Below are positions 17,200 through 24,768 of a stretch of DNA of 64,000 nucleotides, in pieces (position 1 is the stretch's first letter; each line of letters begins with the position of its first letter). The DNA is from an uncultured Muribaculaceae bacterium (lineage in GTDB: Bacteria > Bacteroidota > Bacteroidia > Bacteroidales > Muribaculaceae). Under the pieces are notes generated by a model. That model made no database searches, was not told the DNA's origin, and saw only the letters and a list, made by a program, of their open reading frames with translations. The translations under genes were made by a program, and so were the position numbers. The stretch spans positions 124,001 to 188,000 of the forward strand of contig CAUBJF010000005.1 of NCBI GenBank assembly GCA_958436175.1. Reading direction: 5' to 3'.

Positions 17200-18186
17200 T
17201 CAGGGAATGGAACGTAGTACTGTATATCGGAGGACGAGCTCGATGGCGAAGAACGCGAACGCGAGCCACGCCCACAGGATATAGTTGTCTTCAGTATGCG
17301 AGAAATGGCGGACATCCATCTGGGTCTTTTCAAGAGAGTCAATCTCGGCGAAGACCTCCTCGAGGGTTCTGTTGCCGGTGGCACGGAAGTACTTGCCTCC
17401 CGTACTGTCTGCGATGGACTTCAGGGTAGCCTCGTCGATAACGACAGGCTGCGGCTGGAACTCTATTCGTCCCGTGAGGGTACGTACGGGATAAGGAGCA
17501 TTGCCGTTAGTGCCGATACCGATAGTATATATCTTGACACCAAGCTCCTTGGCCACTTCCGATGCCGTGACGGGGGCAACGACACCGGTATTGTTGCTAC
17601 CGTCGGTGAGAAGGATAATGCTCTTGCTCTTTGCCTTGCCTTCCTTGAGGCGGTTGAGTGCTGTAGCGATGCCGTCGCCGATGGCAGTACCGTCCTCGAG
17701 GACATTCATGCCGAGATTCTGGAGATAGGAAAGAAGCTGGGCGCGGTCGACAGTCATCGGGACACCGGTGAGACTCTCTCCGGCAAAGACGACGATGCCT
17801 ATATTGTCGGCTTCGCGCCCTGATATGAACTTAGCGGCCACTTCTTTGGCAGCTCCGAAACGGTCGGGTTCGAAGTCTCGGGCAAGCATGGACGAGGACA
17901 CATCGAGAGCCAGGACTATGTCGGTGCCTTCGGTCGACGACGTACGCCAGCTGTCACGTTCCTGGGGACGGGCAAGGATGATGATGACACATCCTATGGT
18001 GGCGAGCCTCAGCAAGAACAACAGATGGCGCAGATACTGCTTCCATGTGCGAGGCATACGTGCGAACGCCGAAGTGCTCGATAGTGCCATCGTGGCATAG
18101 CTATCCCTCTGCTTCAGCAGGTACCACACGATGAGCGGCACAAAAAGCAGGAAGAGCCAGAGGATATGCGGATGAGCGAAATGCAT
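17200..18186 (-). CDS. batA: Bat operon VWA-domain protein BatA
   Basis: 328 residues. An N-terminal membrane helix (HILWLFLLFVPLIVWYLL) and a second near 55-72 precede a VWA domain with the MIDAS motif DVSSSM and ILLTDGSNN. A C-terminal hydrophobic helix follows (YILWAWLAFAFFAIELVL). The domain layout matches BatA. It starts 8 nt after the preceding batD-like gene and ends 5 nt before batB, consistent with one polycistronic message. Confidence 0.95.
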   Translation of the reverse strand: MHFAHPHILWLFLLFVPLIVWYLLKQRDSYATMALSSTSAFARMPRTWKQYLRHLLFLLRLATIGCVIIILARPQERDSWRTSSTEGTDIVLALDVSSSMLARDFEPDRFGAAKEVAAKFISGREADNIGIVVFAGESLTGVPMTVDRAQLLSYLQNLGMNVLEDGTAIGDGIATALNRLKEGKAKSKSIILLTDGSNNTGVVAPVTASEVAKELGVKIYTIGIGTNGNAPYPVRTLTGRIEFQPQPVVIDEATLKSIADSTGGKYFRATGNRTLEEVFAEIDSLEKTQMDVRHFSHTEDNYILWAWLAFAFFAIELVLRYTVLRSIP

Positions 18187-18194
18187 CTTGTATT

Positions 18195-19205
18195 CTACTT
18201 ATTCTTTTCTTGGGTTTTATCTGTATTCTGAGCCTCCTCGGGTTCTGGCTCGGGAGCCGGTTTGGTGGTCTCTACAAAGTTGAGAGCCTTTGTGAACGCA
18301 CGTATGTTGTCGTCGGGAAGAGGACGCACCTTTGCGAACTTGACGAAGTCGGCGATAGAAAGCACTGCCCTCATCTCGTCGGCGGTCAGACGTGTCTCTG
18401 GATTGCTGCGCAGAGCCCGGAGAATCTGCGTCGAAGTCATCTCCATCGCATTGATGCCGAAGCGGCCCTGGAGATATTCGCGAAGGATGTCGACAAGCTC
18501 TGTATAGTACTCCTTCTCATGCCCGTTCTCGGCAAGGTTGCGCGAACGGAGGGTCGAGAGGCGCGTCATCGCCAGGTCGTATGGAGGTACGGGAGCCTGA
18601 CGGCGTTCCTCGACGATCACTCTGTGGCGGCGGAACTTGAGGTAAGCCCAAGTACCTGCGACTGCCACCACGACGGCAAGCAAAGTCCAAAGAAGCCAGT
18701 CGGGGAAATAATCGTACCATCGGGTCTGCGGAGCGACGATGGATTCCATCGGGTTGATGGTCTCCAGCGAGTCGACATCGACAGGTATGACCTTAAGGGC
18801 GACGATTCCGGAGCGTACCGTGTCGGCACCCTGGGCAGCCACAACGGCAAAGGGGGGAATCGTTATCGCACCCGGATCGAAAGCCTGGATGGTGAAATCG
18901 AAATCGAGACGCGTGCGTCCGTTGGCATTGGTGACGGTACTGTCGGAAGCGACAACGTCGACACCATGAAAGTCGATATATTCAGTGCCCGGCGACAATA
19001 TCGGGAAGTCGACAAGCTGCACCGACGATGCAAGCGAAGAGGGCATCTCGACCTGGACGTTCAGTTTTGCACGGTCGCCCATGACAAGCTCCACGCTGTC
19101 GACCGACGCCTTTACGGTGATGGCATCAGCAGGGGCCGCGGCCGCGGTCAGAGCAACGGCGGCAAGGAGCCACAGGGCTGAAAACATTCTTAGATATGAC
19201 TTCAT
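18195..19205 (-). CDS. BatD-like / DUF4381-like membrane protein of the Bat operon
   Basis: 336 residues. There is a signal peptide (about 1-24), a beta-rich ectodomain (about 28-150), a transmembrane helix near 170-190 (WLLWTLLAVVVAVAGTWAYL), and a cytoplasmic helical tail containing EKEYYTELVDILREYLQGRFG and a Pro/Glu-rich end. This resembles the DUF4381-type proteins found between the DUF58 and VWA genes of MoxR operons. Its function is unknown, presumably as a membrane partner of BatA/B. The ATG overlaps the DUF58 stop by 4 bp. Confidence 0.82.
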   Translation of the reverse strand: MKSYLRMFSALWLLAAVALTAAAAPADAITVKASVDSVELVMGDRAKLNVQVEMPSSLASSVQLVDFPILSPGTEYIDFHGVDVVASDSTVTNANGRTRLDFDFTIQAFDPGAITIPPFAVVAAQGADTVRSGIVALKVIPVDVDSLETINPMESIVAPQTRWYDYFPDWLLWTLLAVVVAVAGTWAYLKFRRHRVIVEERRQAPVPPYDLAMTRLSTLRSRNLAENGHEKEYYTELVDILREYLQGRFGINAMEMTSTQILRALRSNPETRLTADEMRAVLSIADFVKFAKVRPLPDDNIRAFTKALNFVETTKPAPEPEPEEAQNTDKTQEKNK

Positions 19206-20077
19206 ACTGTCGAACGGTTTTTGAATAGACCCATGAGGGCGCGAACGTAGTCCTCATCGGTTGCCACGGATACAAAATCGACACGTGTGCTGCGCAGTGT
19301 CGTCGACATCTGCTGCTGGCGGTCGTACCACCATTTATTATATGCTTTTCTTGTTGCAGAAGAGCCGGTATCGATCCATCGGGTGTCGCCTGTCTCGAGG
19401 TCGGCTATGCGCATGAGGCCGACATTCGGCATCTCGCCGTCGCGCTTGTCGTAGACCTGTATCGCGATGACATCATGTCGCGACACAGCGACCGTGAGAG
19501 GAGTGCGGTAATCGGTGCTGTCGATGAAATCGGAAATCAGGAACATCGTGCAGCGTCTCTTCAGCGCGTCGCTGAAGTAGCGCACGGCGGCGGCTATGTC
19601 GGTGCCCTTGTTTTCGGGCTGGAAGTCGAGGAGTTCGCGGATGAGATAGAGGATGTGGCGGCGTCCTTTCTTCGGCGTGATAAATTTCTCTACCTTGTCC
19701 GAGAAGAAAATAGCTCCGATCTTATCGTTGTTCTGGATTGCCGAGAAGGCTATGGTTGCCGCTATTTCGGCTATCATCTCGCGCTTCTCGGGTCCGACGG
19801 CACCGAAGTTGCGGCTTCCGGAGACATCGACAAGGAGCATGACTGTCAGCTCTCGCTCCTCTTCGAAGACTTTGACATAGGGTTTGTTATGGCGCGCGGT
19901 GACGTTCCAGTCTATATCGCGGATGTCGTCGCCGTACTGGTACTCACGAACTTCGGAGAACATCATGCCTCGTCCCTTGAATGCGGAGTGGTATTCACCG
20001 GCGAAGATGTTCTGCGAGAGTCCGCGCGTCTTGATTTCGATTTTGCGAACTTTTTTTATAAGTTCATTCGAATCCAT
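19202..20077 (-). CDS. DUF58 domain protein of the MoxR/Bat operon
   Basis: 291 residues, no signal peptide. The DUF58 signature RDIDWNVTARHNKPYVKVFEEER is present with minor variation around residues 50-75 (quoted here only in outline: RDIDWN and KPYVK), then a VWA-like MIDAS segment LLVDVSGS. DUF58 proteins are cytoplasmic VWA-like partners of MoxR AAA+ ATPases. It begins 18 nt after moxR and overlaps the next gene by 4 bp. Function is inferred from operon context. Confidence 0.92.
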   Translation of the reverse strand: MDSNELIKKVRKIEIKTRGLSQNIFAGEYHSAFKGRGMMFSEVREYQYGDDIRDIDWNVTARHNKPYVKVFEEERELTVMLLVDVSGSRNFGAVGPEKREMIAEIAATIAFSAIQNNDKIGAIFFSDKVEKFITPKKGRRHILYLIRELLDFQPENKGTDIAAAVRYFSDALKRRCTMFLISDFIDSTDYRTPLTVAVSRHDVIAIQVYDKRDGEMPNVGLMRIADLETGDTRWIDTGSSATRKAYNKWWYDRQQQMSTTLRSTRVDFVSVATDEDYVRALMGLFKNRSTV

Positions 20078-20095
20078 ACAGGAATCTCCGGATTA

Positions 20096-21091
20096 TCAGG
20101 GCACCTGGACCTTATCCAGGATGTCGGTTATAATCATATCTGTTGTAAAGTTGTTCGCCTCAGCCTCGTAAGTCAGTCCGATACGGTGACGGAGCACGTC
20201 GTGGCATACCGAGATGACATCCTCGGGGATGACATATCCGCGCTGATGCAGGAATGCGTAGGCTCGGGCGGCACGGGCCAGCGATATGGAAGCACGAGGT
20301 GAAGCTCCGAAGGAAATATATGCCGCGAGGTCTTCGAGGCCGTATTCACGCGGAGTACGTGTAGCGAAAACGATATCGACGATGTAACGTTCGATCTTCT
20401 CGTCGACATAGATCTGCTCAACGACTTTCTGTGCTTCGATGACTTCCTCCGGACGGAGAACCGGGGCAACGGGACGCTGTTCGCGCGCGATGTTCATGCG
20501 GATAATCTCGCGTTCCTCATCCTTGGTAGGATAGCCTATGACAACCTTCATGAGGAAACGGTCGACCTGTGCTTCGGGAAGAGGATATGTGCCTTCCTGC
20601 TCCACAGGGTTCTGGGTAGCCATCACGAGGAAAGGCTTGTCGAGGTGGAAAGTATGGTCGCCGATAGTCACCTGGCGTTCCTGCATAGCCTCGAGGAGTG
20701 CGCTCTGCACTTTTGCCGGGGCGCGGTTGATTTCATCGGCAAGGACGAAGTTGGCGAAAATCGGGCCTTTCTTGACCTGGAAAGTCTCGTTCTTGACGCT
20801 GTAGATCATAGTACCGATGACGTCGGCAGGGAGGAGGTCGGGTGTGAACTGGATACGGCTGTATTTAGCATCGATGAGCTGTGCGAGAGTCTTTATGGCA
20901 AGGGTCTTGGCAAGACCGGGGACACCTTCAAGGAGCACATGGCCGTTGGCAAGCATGGCAATGAGAAGGCTCTCGACAAGATGCTTCTGACCCACGATAG
21001 TCTGATCCATGCCTCGCGTAACAAGATTGACAAAATCGCTCTTACTGGCAACCAATTCATTGAGCTGTCGGATATTGACGCTTTCACTCAT
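20096..21091 (-). CDS. moxR: MoxR-family AAA+ ATPase
   Basis: 331 residues. Walker A is GVPGLAKT within HVLLEGVPGLAKT, Walker B is LADEINRAP, followed by sensor-1 ATQNPVEQEGTYPLPEAQ and the MoxR lid region. MoxR ATPases are chaperone-like and act on VWA-domain partners. Here it is the first gene of the eight-gene Bat operon (MoxR, DUF58, BatD-like, BatA, BatB, BatC, BatD, BatE). A plausible promoter lies about 110 nt upstream on the - strand. Confidence 0.95.
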   Translation of the reverse strand: MSESVNIRQLNELVASKSDFVNLVTRGMDQTIVGQKHLVESLLIAMLANGHVLLEGVPGLAKTLAIKTLAQLIDAKYSRIQFTPDLLPADVIGTMIYSVKNETFQVKKGPIFANFVLADEINRAPAKVQSALLEAMQERQVTIGDHTFHLDKPFLVMATQNPVEQEGTYPLPEAQVDRFLMKVVIGYPTKDEEREIIRMNIAREQRPVAPVLRPEEVIEAQKVVEQIYVDEKIERYIVDIVFATRTPREYGLEDLAAYISFGASPRASISLARAARAYAFLHQRGYVIPEDVISVCHDVLRHRIGLTYEAEANNFTTDMIITDILDKVQVP

Positions 21092-21201
21092 AGTTTACTC
21101 ACTATTCTTTATTTCGTTGTACGTGTATTTATTCTAAGTTCTCGACGATATGGCTTAAGGGGTACATGACACTTCATGGACAGCCCTTTCCATACAACTT
21201 G

Positions 21202-21232
21202 CAAAGTTACTATTATAACATCTAAAGTGTAA
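21202..21232 (-). promoter_or_regulatory. Probable promoter of the moxR/Bat operon
   Basis: On the - strand TAACTTTG occupies 21209-21202. Twenty nucleotides upstream is TTA (21232-21230), one base off the TTG element. The 5' leader to moxR would be about 100 nt. Confidence 0.5.
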
Positions 21233-21349
21233 ATCCTGACTGTTAATTTTATTTACTTTGTCTTTATGCAACTTAAGAGTTAAGTATTTTTTAATCCCAA
21301 AGGACGAATAATTATGTCCAAAAGCACAAACAATGACACGAAATATGTC

Positions 21350-21365
21350 AAAAAACATGTTTTTT
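21350..21365. promoter_or_regulatory. Perfect palindrome upstream of the Crp-family gene (candidate operator)
   Basis: AAAAAACATGTTTTTT is a perfect 16-bp inverted repeat. It lies just upstream of the TTTG element of the + promoter, a position where a regulator dimer could act. It is too AT-rich to be a good terminator. Confidence 0.4.
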
Positions 21366-21374
21366 CGTCATATA

Positions 21375-21406
21375 TTTGCCTGTTAGCAGTAAATTTCGTA
21401 CATTTG
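21375..21406 (+). promoter_or_regulatory. Promoter of the Crp-family regulator
   Basis: TTTG at 21375-21378 and TACATTTG at 21399-21406 are separated by 20 nt, a consensus match. The ATG is at 21438. A second -7-like box, TATATTTG, overlaps the TTTG element at 21371-21378. Confidence 0.75.
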
Positions 21407-21437
21407 CACAGTTCCATTTTTCATTTCCCTCTCGTCT

Positions 21438-22136
21438 ATGATAAAGGCAGCCCTGGAAAAGGTAATAAACGAAGATATGGCTGACATCTGGGCCATCCTG
21501 ACGTCAGAAGAAAAACATAAAGTTGTCGAAAACCTTGAAATCCATACATTCAAGAAAAATCAGCTTATCTACGCCGAAGGAGACAAGCCGGAATATCTTT
21601 GGTGTCTTTTCAAAGGAAAGGTAAAGAAAACCAAAGAAGGAGTTGGAGGGCGCACCCAGATACTGCGCCTGATCCGTCCCGTGCAGTATTTCGGCTACCG
21701 CGCCTTCTTTGCCGAAGCCCCGTATGTCTCGTCGGCCACAGCCATCGAGCCTTCTACCCTCGGCGCGCTCCCCATGGCGCTCGTAAAGGAAATGATACTG
21801 GAAAACAACCAGCTCGCCTGGTTCTTTATCCAGGAACTCTCGCACAATCTCGGAGTGTCCGACACGAAGATTGTCAACCTCACGCAGAAACACATCAGAG
21901 GGCGCCTCGCGGAAGCCATCATTGTCCTTCTCGACAACTACGGCTATGAGGACGACAACTCGACCCTCAAAATATATATGGCACGCGAAGACCTCGCCAA
22001 CCTCTCGAATATGACGACGTCGAACGCTATCCGCACGCTTTCGACATTCGTCAACGAAAAAATACTGATTGTCGACGGTCGACGCATCAAAATTATCAAC
22101 GAACCCATGCTGCGCAAAATCAGCAAGTTCGGTTGA
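21438..22136 (+). CDS. Crp/Fnr-family transcriptional regulator
   Basis: 232 residues. An N-terminal cyclic-nucleotide-binding-like beta-barrel (about 20-130, with LIYAEGDKPEYLWCLFKGKVK) is joined by the long dimerisation helix to a C-terminal winged helix-turn-helix (about 160-225, EDLANLSNMTTSNAIRTLSTF). It has none of the Cys pattern expected for an Fnr Fe-S cluster, and I cannot identify the ligand. It is monocistronic or first before the tRNA gene, and divergent from the Bat operon, so it could regulate itself or moxR. The preceding intergenic region carries palindromic and repeated sequence suited to such a dimer. Confidence 0.93.
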   Translation: MIKAALEKVINEDMADIWAILTSEEKHKVVENLEIHTFKKNQLIYAEGDKPEYLWCLFKGKVKKTKEGVGGRTQILRLIRPVQYFGYRAFFAEAPYVSSATAIEPSTLGALPMALVKEMILENNQLAWFFIQELSHNLGVSDTKIVNLTQKHIRGRLAEAIIVLLDNYGYEDDNSTLKIYMAREDLANLSNMTTSNAIRTLSTFVNEKILIVDGRRIKIINEPMLRKISKFG

Positions 22137-22185
22137 TTCTACCTATCCAGTTTTTGAGACCCGATAAAAAAAGAATACAAAATAT

Positions 22186-22216
22186 TTTGCCGGACCGAAA
22201 AAAGTGCTTAACTTTG
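22186..22216 (+). promoter_or_regulatory. Promoter of the tRNA-Met gene
   Basis: TTTG at 22186-22189 and TAACTTTG at 22209-22216 are spaced by 19 nt. The tRNA begins 12 nt after the -7 box. Confidence 0.75.
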
Positions 22217-22227
22217 CACTCGCAAAC

Positions 22228-22301
22228 GGCGGGATAGCTCAGCTGGTTAGAGCGTCGGATTCATAACCCGGAGGTCACGAGTTCAATTCTCGTTCCCGCC
22301 A
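22228..22301 (+). tRNA. tRNA-Met (CAT anticodon), probably elongator
   Basis: 74 nt fold as a full cloverleaf. The acceptor GGCGGGA pairs with TCCCGCC. The D-arm is GCTC/GAGC with the AGCTGGTTA loop. The anticodon loop TTCATAA carries CAT, and the T-arm is ACGAG/CTCGT with loop TTCAATT. The discriminator is A, and CCA is not encoded. A paired first base (G1-C72) argues against initiator tRNA. A lysidine-modified tRNA-Ile(CAT) cannot be formally excluded. Confidence 0.9.
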
Positions 22302-22327
22302 CACTTAATAAACTAATCACAGCACAG

Positions 22328-22359
22328 AGCCGTAAGCGCAAAACGCTCACGGCTTTTTT
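22328..22359 (+). terminator. Intrinsic terminator between tRNA-Met and pyrK
   Basis: An 11-bp stem (AGCCGTAAGCG with CGCTCACGGCT, one mismatch), a 5-nt loop (CAAAA) and a run of six T form a classic rho-independent terminator. It ends 3 nt before the pyrK ATG at 22363. Confidence 0.85.
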
Positions 22360-22362
22360 GTT

Positions 22363-23106
22363 ATGAAAAAAGAAATCCAAGCCAGAATCCTCGAAGCCAA
22401 TATCCTGCGCGACGACACGCTCCATCTCGTGGTCGACGCGCCTTTCGACAGCGTCCTGCCCGGACAGTTTGTCGAACTGGGCATCGACAGAGCCAAAGTG
22501 CTCCTCAACCGTCCGATTTCAGTCTACAACTACCATGAAGGCAAGCTCGAACTCCTCGTCAAAAAGGCCGGAAGAGCCACTGAAGCTCTCTTCGATTATT
22601 CTGTCGGCGACGAGCTCCGTATCGTCGGCCCTCTTGGCAAAGGCTTTTCGCTGACATCGGAACGTCCGCTGCTCGTAGGCGGCGGTGTCGGCATAGCCCC
22701 CCTCCTCTACCTTGCCCGGGTACTCAACAGCCTCGGTCATCGTCCGACGGTGGTCTACGGCGAACGCACCACGCCATGCAGCCGCATTGTCAGCCGCTTC
22801 GAAGAAATAGCCGACCTGCATATCTGCACCGACGATGGCTCCTGCGGCTTCCATGGCTTCGTGAGCGCCCATCCCGTGGTTCTCGGAGGCCATTTCGATC
22901 TCATCCAGGTATGCGGTCCCAAACCTATGATGAAAGCCATGGCGACAGTGGCCCGACAGAAAGCCGTAGCCTGCGAAGTATCTCTTGAAAATATGATGGC
23001 ATGCGGTCTTGGAGCATGCCTGTGCTGTGTAGAACCGACCAAGGGCGGCAACCTCTGCGTCTGCAAGGACGGCCCCGTCTTCAATACCGACGAACTGACA
23101 TGGTAG
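22363..23106 (+). CDS. pyrK: Dihydroorotate dehydrogenase electron-transfer subunit
   Basis: 247 residues. This is the FAD and [2Fe-2S] subunit that passes electrons from PyrD to NAD+ in class 1B dihydroorotate dehydrogenase. The FAD-binding motif NRPISVYNY is at about 47-55, the NAD-binding GGGVGIAPLLYLAR is near 106, and a C-terminal cysteine set (ACGLGACLCC, then CVCKDGPVF) is suited to the iron-sulfur cluster. The start directly follows a terminator, and no separate promoter is visible between tRNA and ATG, so expression may depend on read-through. It overlaps pyrD by 7 bp. Confidence 0.95.
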   Translation: MKKEIQARILEANILRDDTLHLVVDAPFDSVLPGQFVELGIDRAKVLLNRPISVYNYHEGKLELLVKKAGRATEALFDYSVGDELRIVGPLGKGFSLTSERPLLVGGGVGIAPLLYLARVLNSLGHRPTVVYGERTTPCSRIVSRFEEIADLHICTDDGSCGFHGFVSAHPVVLGGHFDLIQVCGPKPMMKAMATVARQKAVACEVSLENMMACGLGACLCCVEPTKGGNLCVCKDGPVFNTDELTW

Positions 23107-24005
23107 ATCTTTCTGTTAGCCTGGGCTCGCTGAAGCTCAAAAACCCGGTACTGACCGCATCGGGAACATTCGGATACGGCCTCGAATACGCTGATTTCAT
23201 CGACCTCGAACGTCTCGGCGGCTTTATCGTCAAGGGCACGACCCTGGAAGCACGCCAGGGCAACCCCTATCCACGAATGGCTGAGACCCCGTCGGGCATG
23301 CTCAATGCCGTCGGCCTCCAGAACAAGGGCGTAGATACCTTCATCGAGGAAACATATCCTCTGCTCAAAGATCTCAATACCGAGGTCATCGTCAATGTGT
23401 CGGGCTCATCCATCGAGAAATATGCGGCATGTGCCGAGAAGCTCGCCGGCCTCGACAAAATCCACGCCATAGAGCTGAATATCTCATGCCCCAATGTCAA
23501 GCAAGGCGGCATGGCTTTCGGAACGACATGCGAGGGAGCCGCCTCCGTCGTCAAGGCTGTCCGCAAGGTGTGGCCCCGTCATCTCATCGTCAAGCTCTCG
23601 CCCAACGTCACATCCATAACCGACATCGCCAAGGCCGTCGAGGCCGAGGGAGCCGACAGCGTATCGCTAATCAACACCATGCTCGGCATGGCTATCGACG
23701 TGGAGCGCCGCCGCCCCATCCTCTCCACCATTACGGGAGGCCTTTCGGGCCCGGCAGTGAAGCCTGTCGCCGTCCGCATGGTATGGCAGGTTGCAAAAGC
23801 AGTCAACATCCCTGTAGTAGGTCTCGGAGGTATCGTCAACGCAAGCGATGCACTCGAATTCATCATGGCCGGAGCGACAGCCATCCAGATAGGCACCGCC
23901 AATTTCATAGACCCCACCGTTACAATGAAAGTAGTCGACGGTATCGCCGACTACTGTACACGTCACGGTATTTCCTCCCTCGAGGAAATCCGTGGAATCA
24001 TTTGA
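23100..24005 (+). CDS. pyrD: Dihydroorotate dehydrogenase, class 1B catalytic subunit
   Basis: 301 residues from the ATG at 23100 (MVDLSVSLGSLKLKNPV); an upstream in-frame start at 23001 would lie deep inside pyrK. FMN and substrate motifs are present: TASGTFGYGLEY, GFIVKGTTL, NISCPNVKQGG with the catalytic Cys of class 1 enzymes, and GLGGIVNASDALEFIMAGA. It oxidises dihydroorotate to orotate in pyrimidine synthesis and needs PyrK, encoded just upstream. The 3' end overlaps the convergent ferredoxin gene by 8 bp. Confidence 0.97.
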   Translation: MVDLSVSLGSLKLKNPVLTASGTFGYGLEYADFIDLERLGGFIVKGTTLEARQGNPYPRMAETPSGMLNAVGLQNKGVDTFIEETYPLLKDLNTEVIVNVSGSSIEKYAACAEKLAGLDKIHAIELNISCPNVKQGGMAFGTTCEGAASVVKAVRKVWPRHLIVKLSPNVTSITDIAKAVEAEGADSVSLINTMLGMAIDVERRRPILSTITGGLSGPAVKPVAVRMVWQVAKAVNIPVVGLGGIVNASDALEFIMAGATAIQIGTANFIDPTVTMKVVDGIADYCTRHGISSLEEIRGII

Positions 24006-24768
24006 TACGGTACTGGCCCTTCTCCAAGGTCTTGCGGCCATATGCCACGCAATGATGCGGACATATGTGATAGCATCTCAGACACATCGCACAATCCTCA
24101 CCCCATACCGGCACCGACGTGCCGGTTTCTTTTTGCATCGAAATATTGCCCATGGGGCAGTTTCTGGCACAGGTGCCGCAGCCTGTACACCCGGCGAGGG
24201 CATGAAAGGGCTTAGGCGACATCTCGTGCCTCACGAACCAGGGATATATGACCTTAGACTTAATCCACGGGAAAGCACCATGATTCAATATATCGTCACT
24301 CCCCGACTGTATCGAGGAGGCGATTTCGGCAATCCTACCGTGAGCGGCCTTCAGCTTTTCGGCCTCGACTTCGGGACTGTCCACGTCGAAACCTTTCATC
24401 AGGGTATAGATGTTCGGCATTATCACGGAATATGCGCTTCGGGCATCAAAGCCACGCTCCTTCATAAGCCGCCGCCACTGACGGTCGGTATATCCCATGT
24501 CGTCGCCGCAGGTCGTCAGCATATAATGACGTGCCCGGCGAGTTCTGTCCGAGACCGTCGCCCGCCGTATCACCTCGACCATCACGGGAGGTATACCCCA
24601 TGAATAGGTCGGAAAGGCCCAAATGACCCTGTCGGCATCTATGAGGATGCTTTCGGGTACCCTGAGTTCGCTGCTTTTAGGCTCATATACCAGTTCGTCG
24701 GCCAGGATATCAGCAAGCATCCGCGCCGCCCGACGTGTATTACCGGTGCCGGAAAAGAGCACTATCAT
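23998..24768 (-). CDS. EFR1-family flavodoxin/ferredoxin fusion
   Basis: 256 residues. The N-terminal flavodoxin-like fold begins IVLFSGTGNTRRAA (FMN phosphate loop) and covers about 1-165. The C-terminal part has two 4Fe-4S motifs: CTGCGTCARNCP and CAMCLRCYHICP. Proteins of this EFR1 type are presumed electron carriers, but no specific partner is established here. The start overlaps the upstream DUF2027-Smr gene by 4 bp, so these two are likely coexpressed. Confidence 0.92.
   Translation of the reverse strand: MIVLFSGTGNTRRAARMLADILADELVYEPKSSELRVPESILIDADRVIWAFPTYSWGIPPVMVEVIRRATVSDRTRRARHYMLTTCGDDMGYTDRQWRRLMKERGFDARSAYSVIMPNIYTLMKGFDVDSPEVEAEKLKAAHGRIAEIASSIQSGSDDILNHGAFPWIKSKVIYPWFVRHEMSPKPFHALAGCTGCGTCARNCPMGNISMQKETGTSVPVWGEDCAMCLRCYHICPHHCVAYGRKTLEKGQYRIK

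Larger units (their letters stand above)
21092..21437. other. 346-bp divergent intergenic region between moxR and the Crp-family gene
   Basis: This AT-rich segment holds no credible gene. It contains promoters for both directions, a perfect 16-bp palindrome, and two TATGTC direct repeats (21313-21318 and 21344-21349) 31 bp apart. Confidence 0.7.

Noticed and set aside
21155..21358. 67-codon - frame in the moxR-Crp gap
   Set aside because: No conserved features; it overlaps probable promoter elements of both genes.
22228..22301. Initiator tRNA-Met
   Set aside because: The first acceptor pair is G-C, and initiator tRNAs have an unpaired first base in bacteria; elongator type is favoured.
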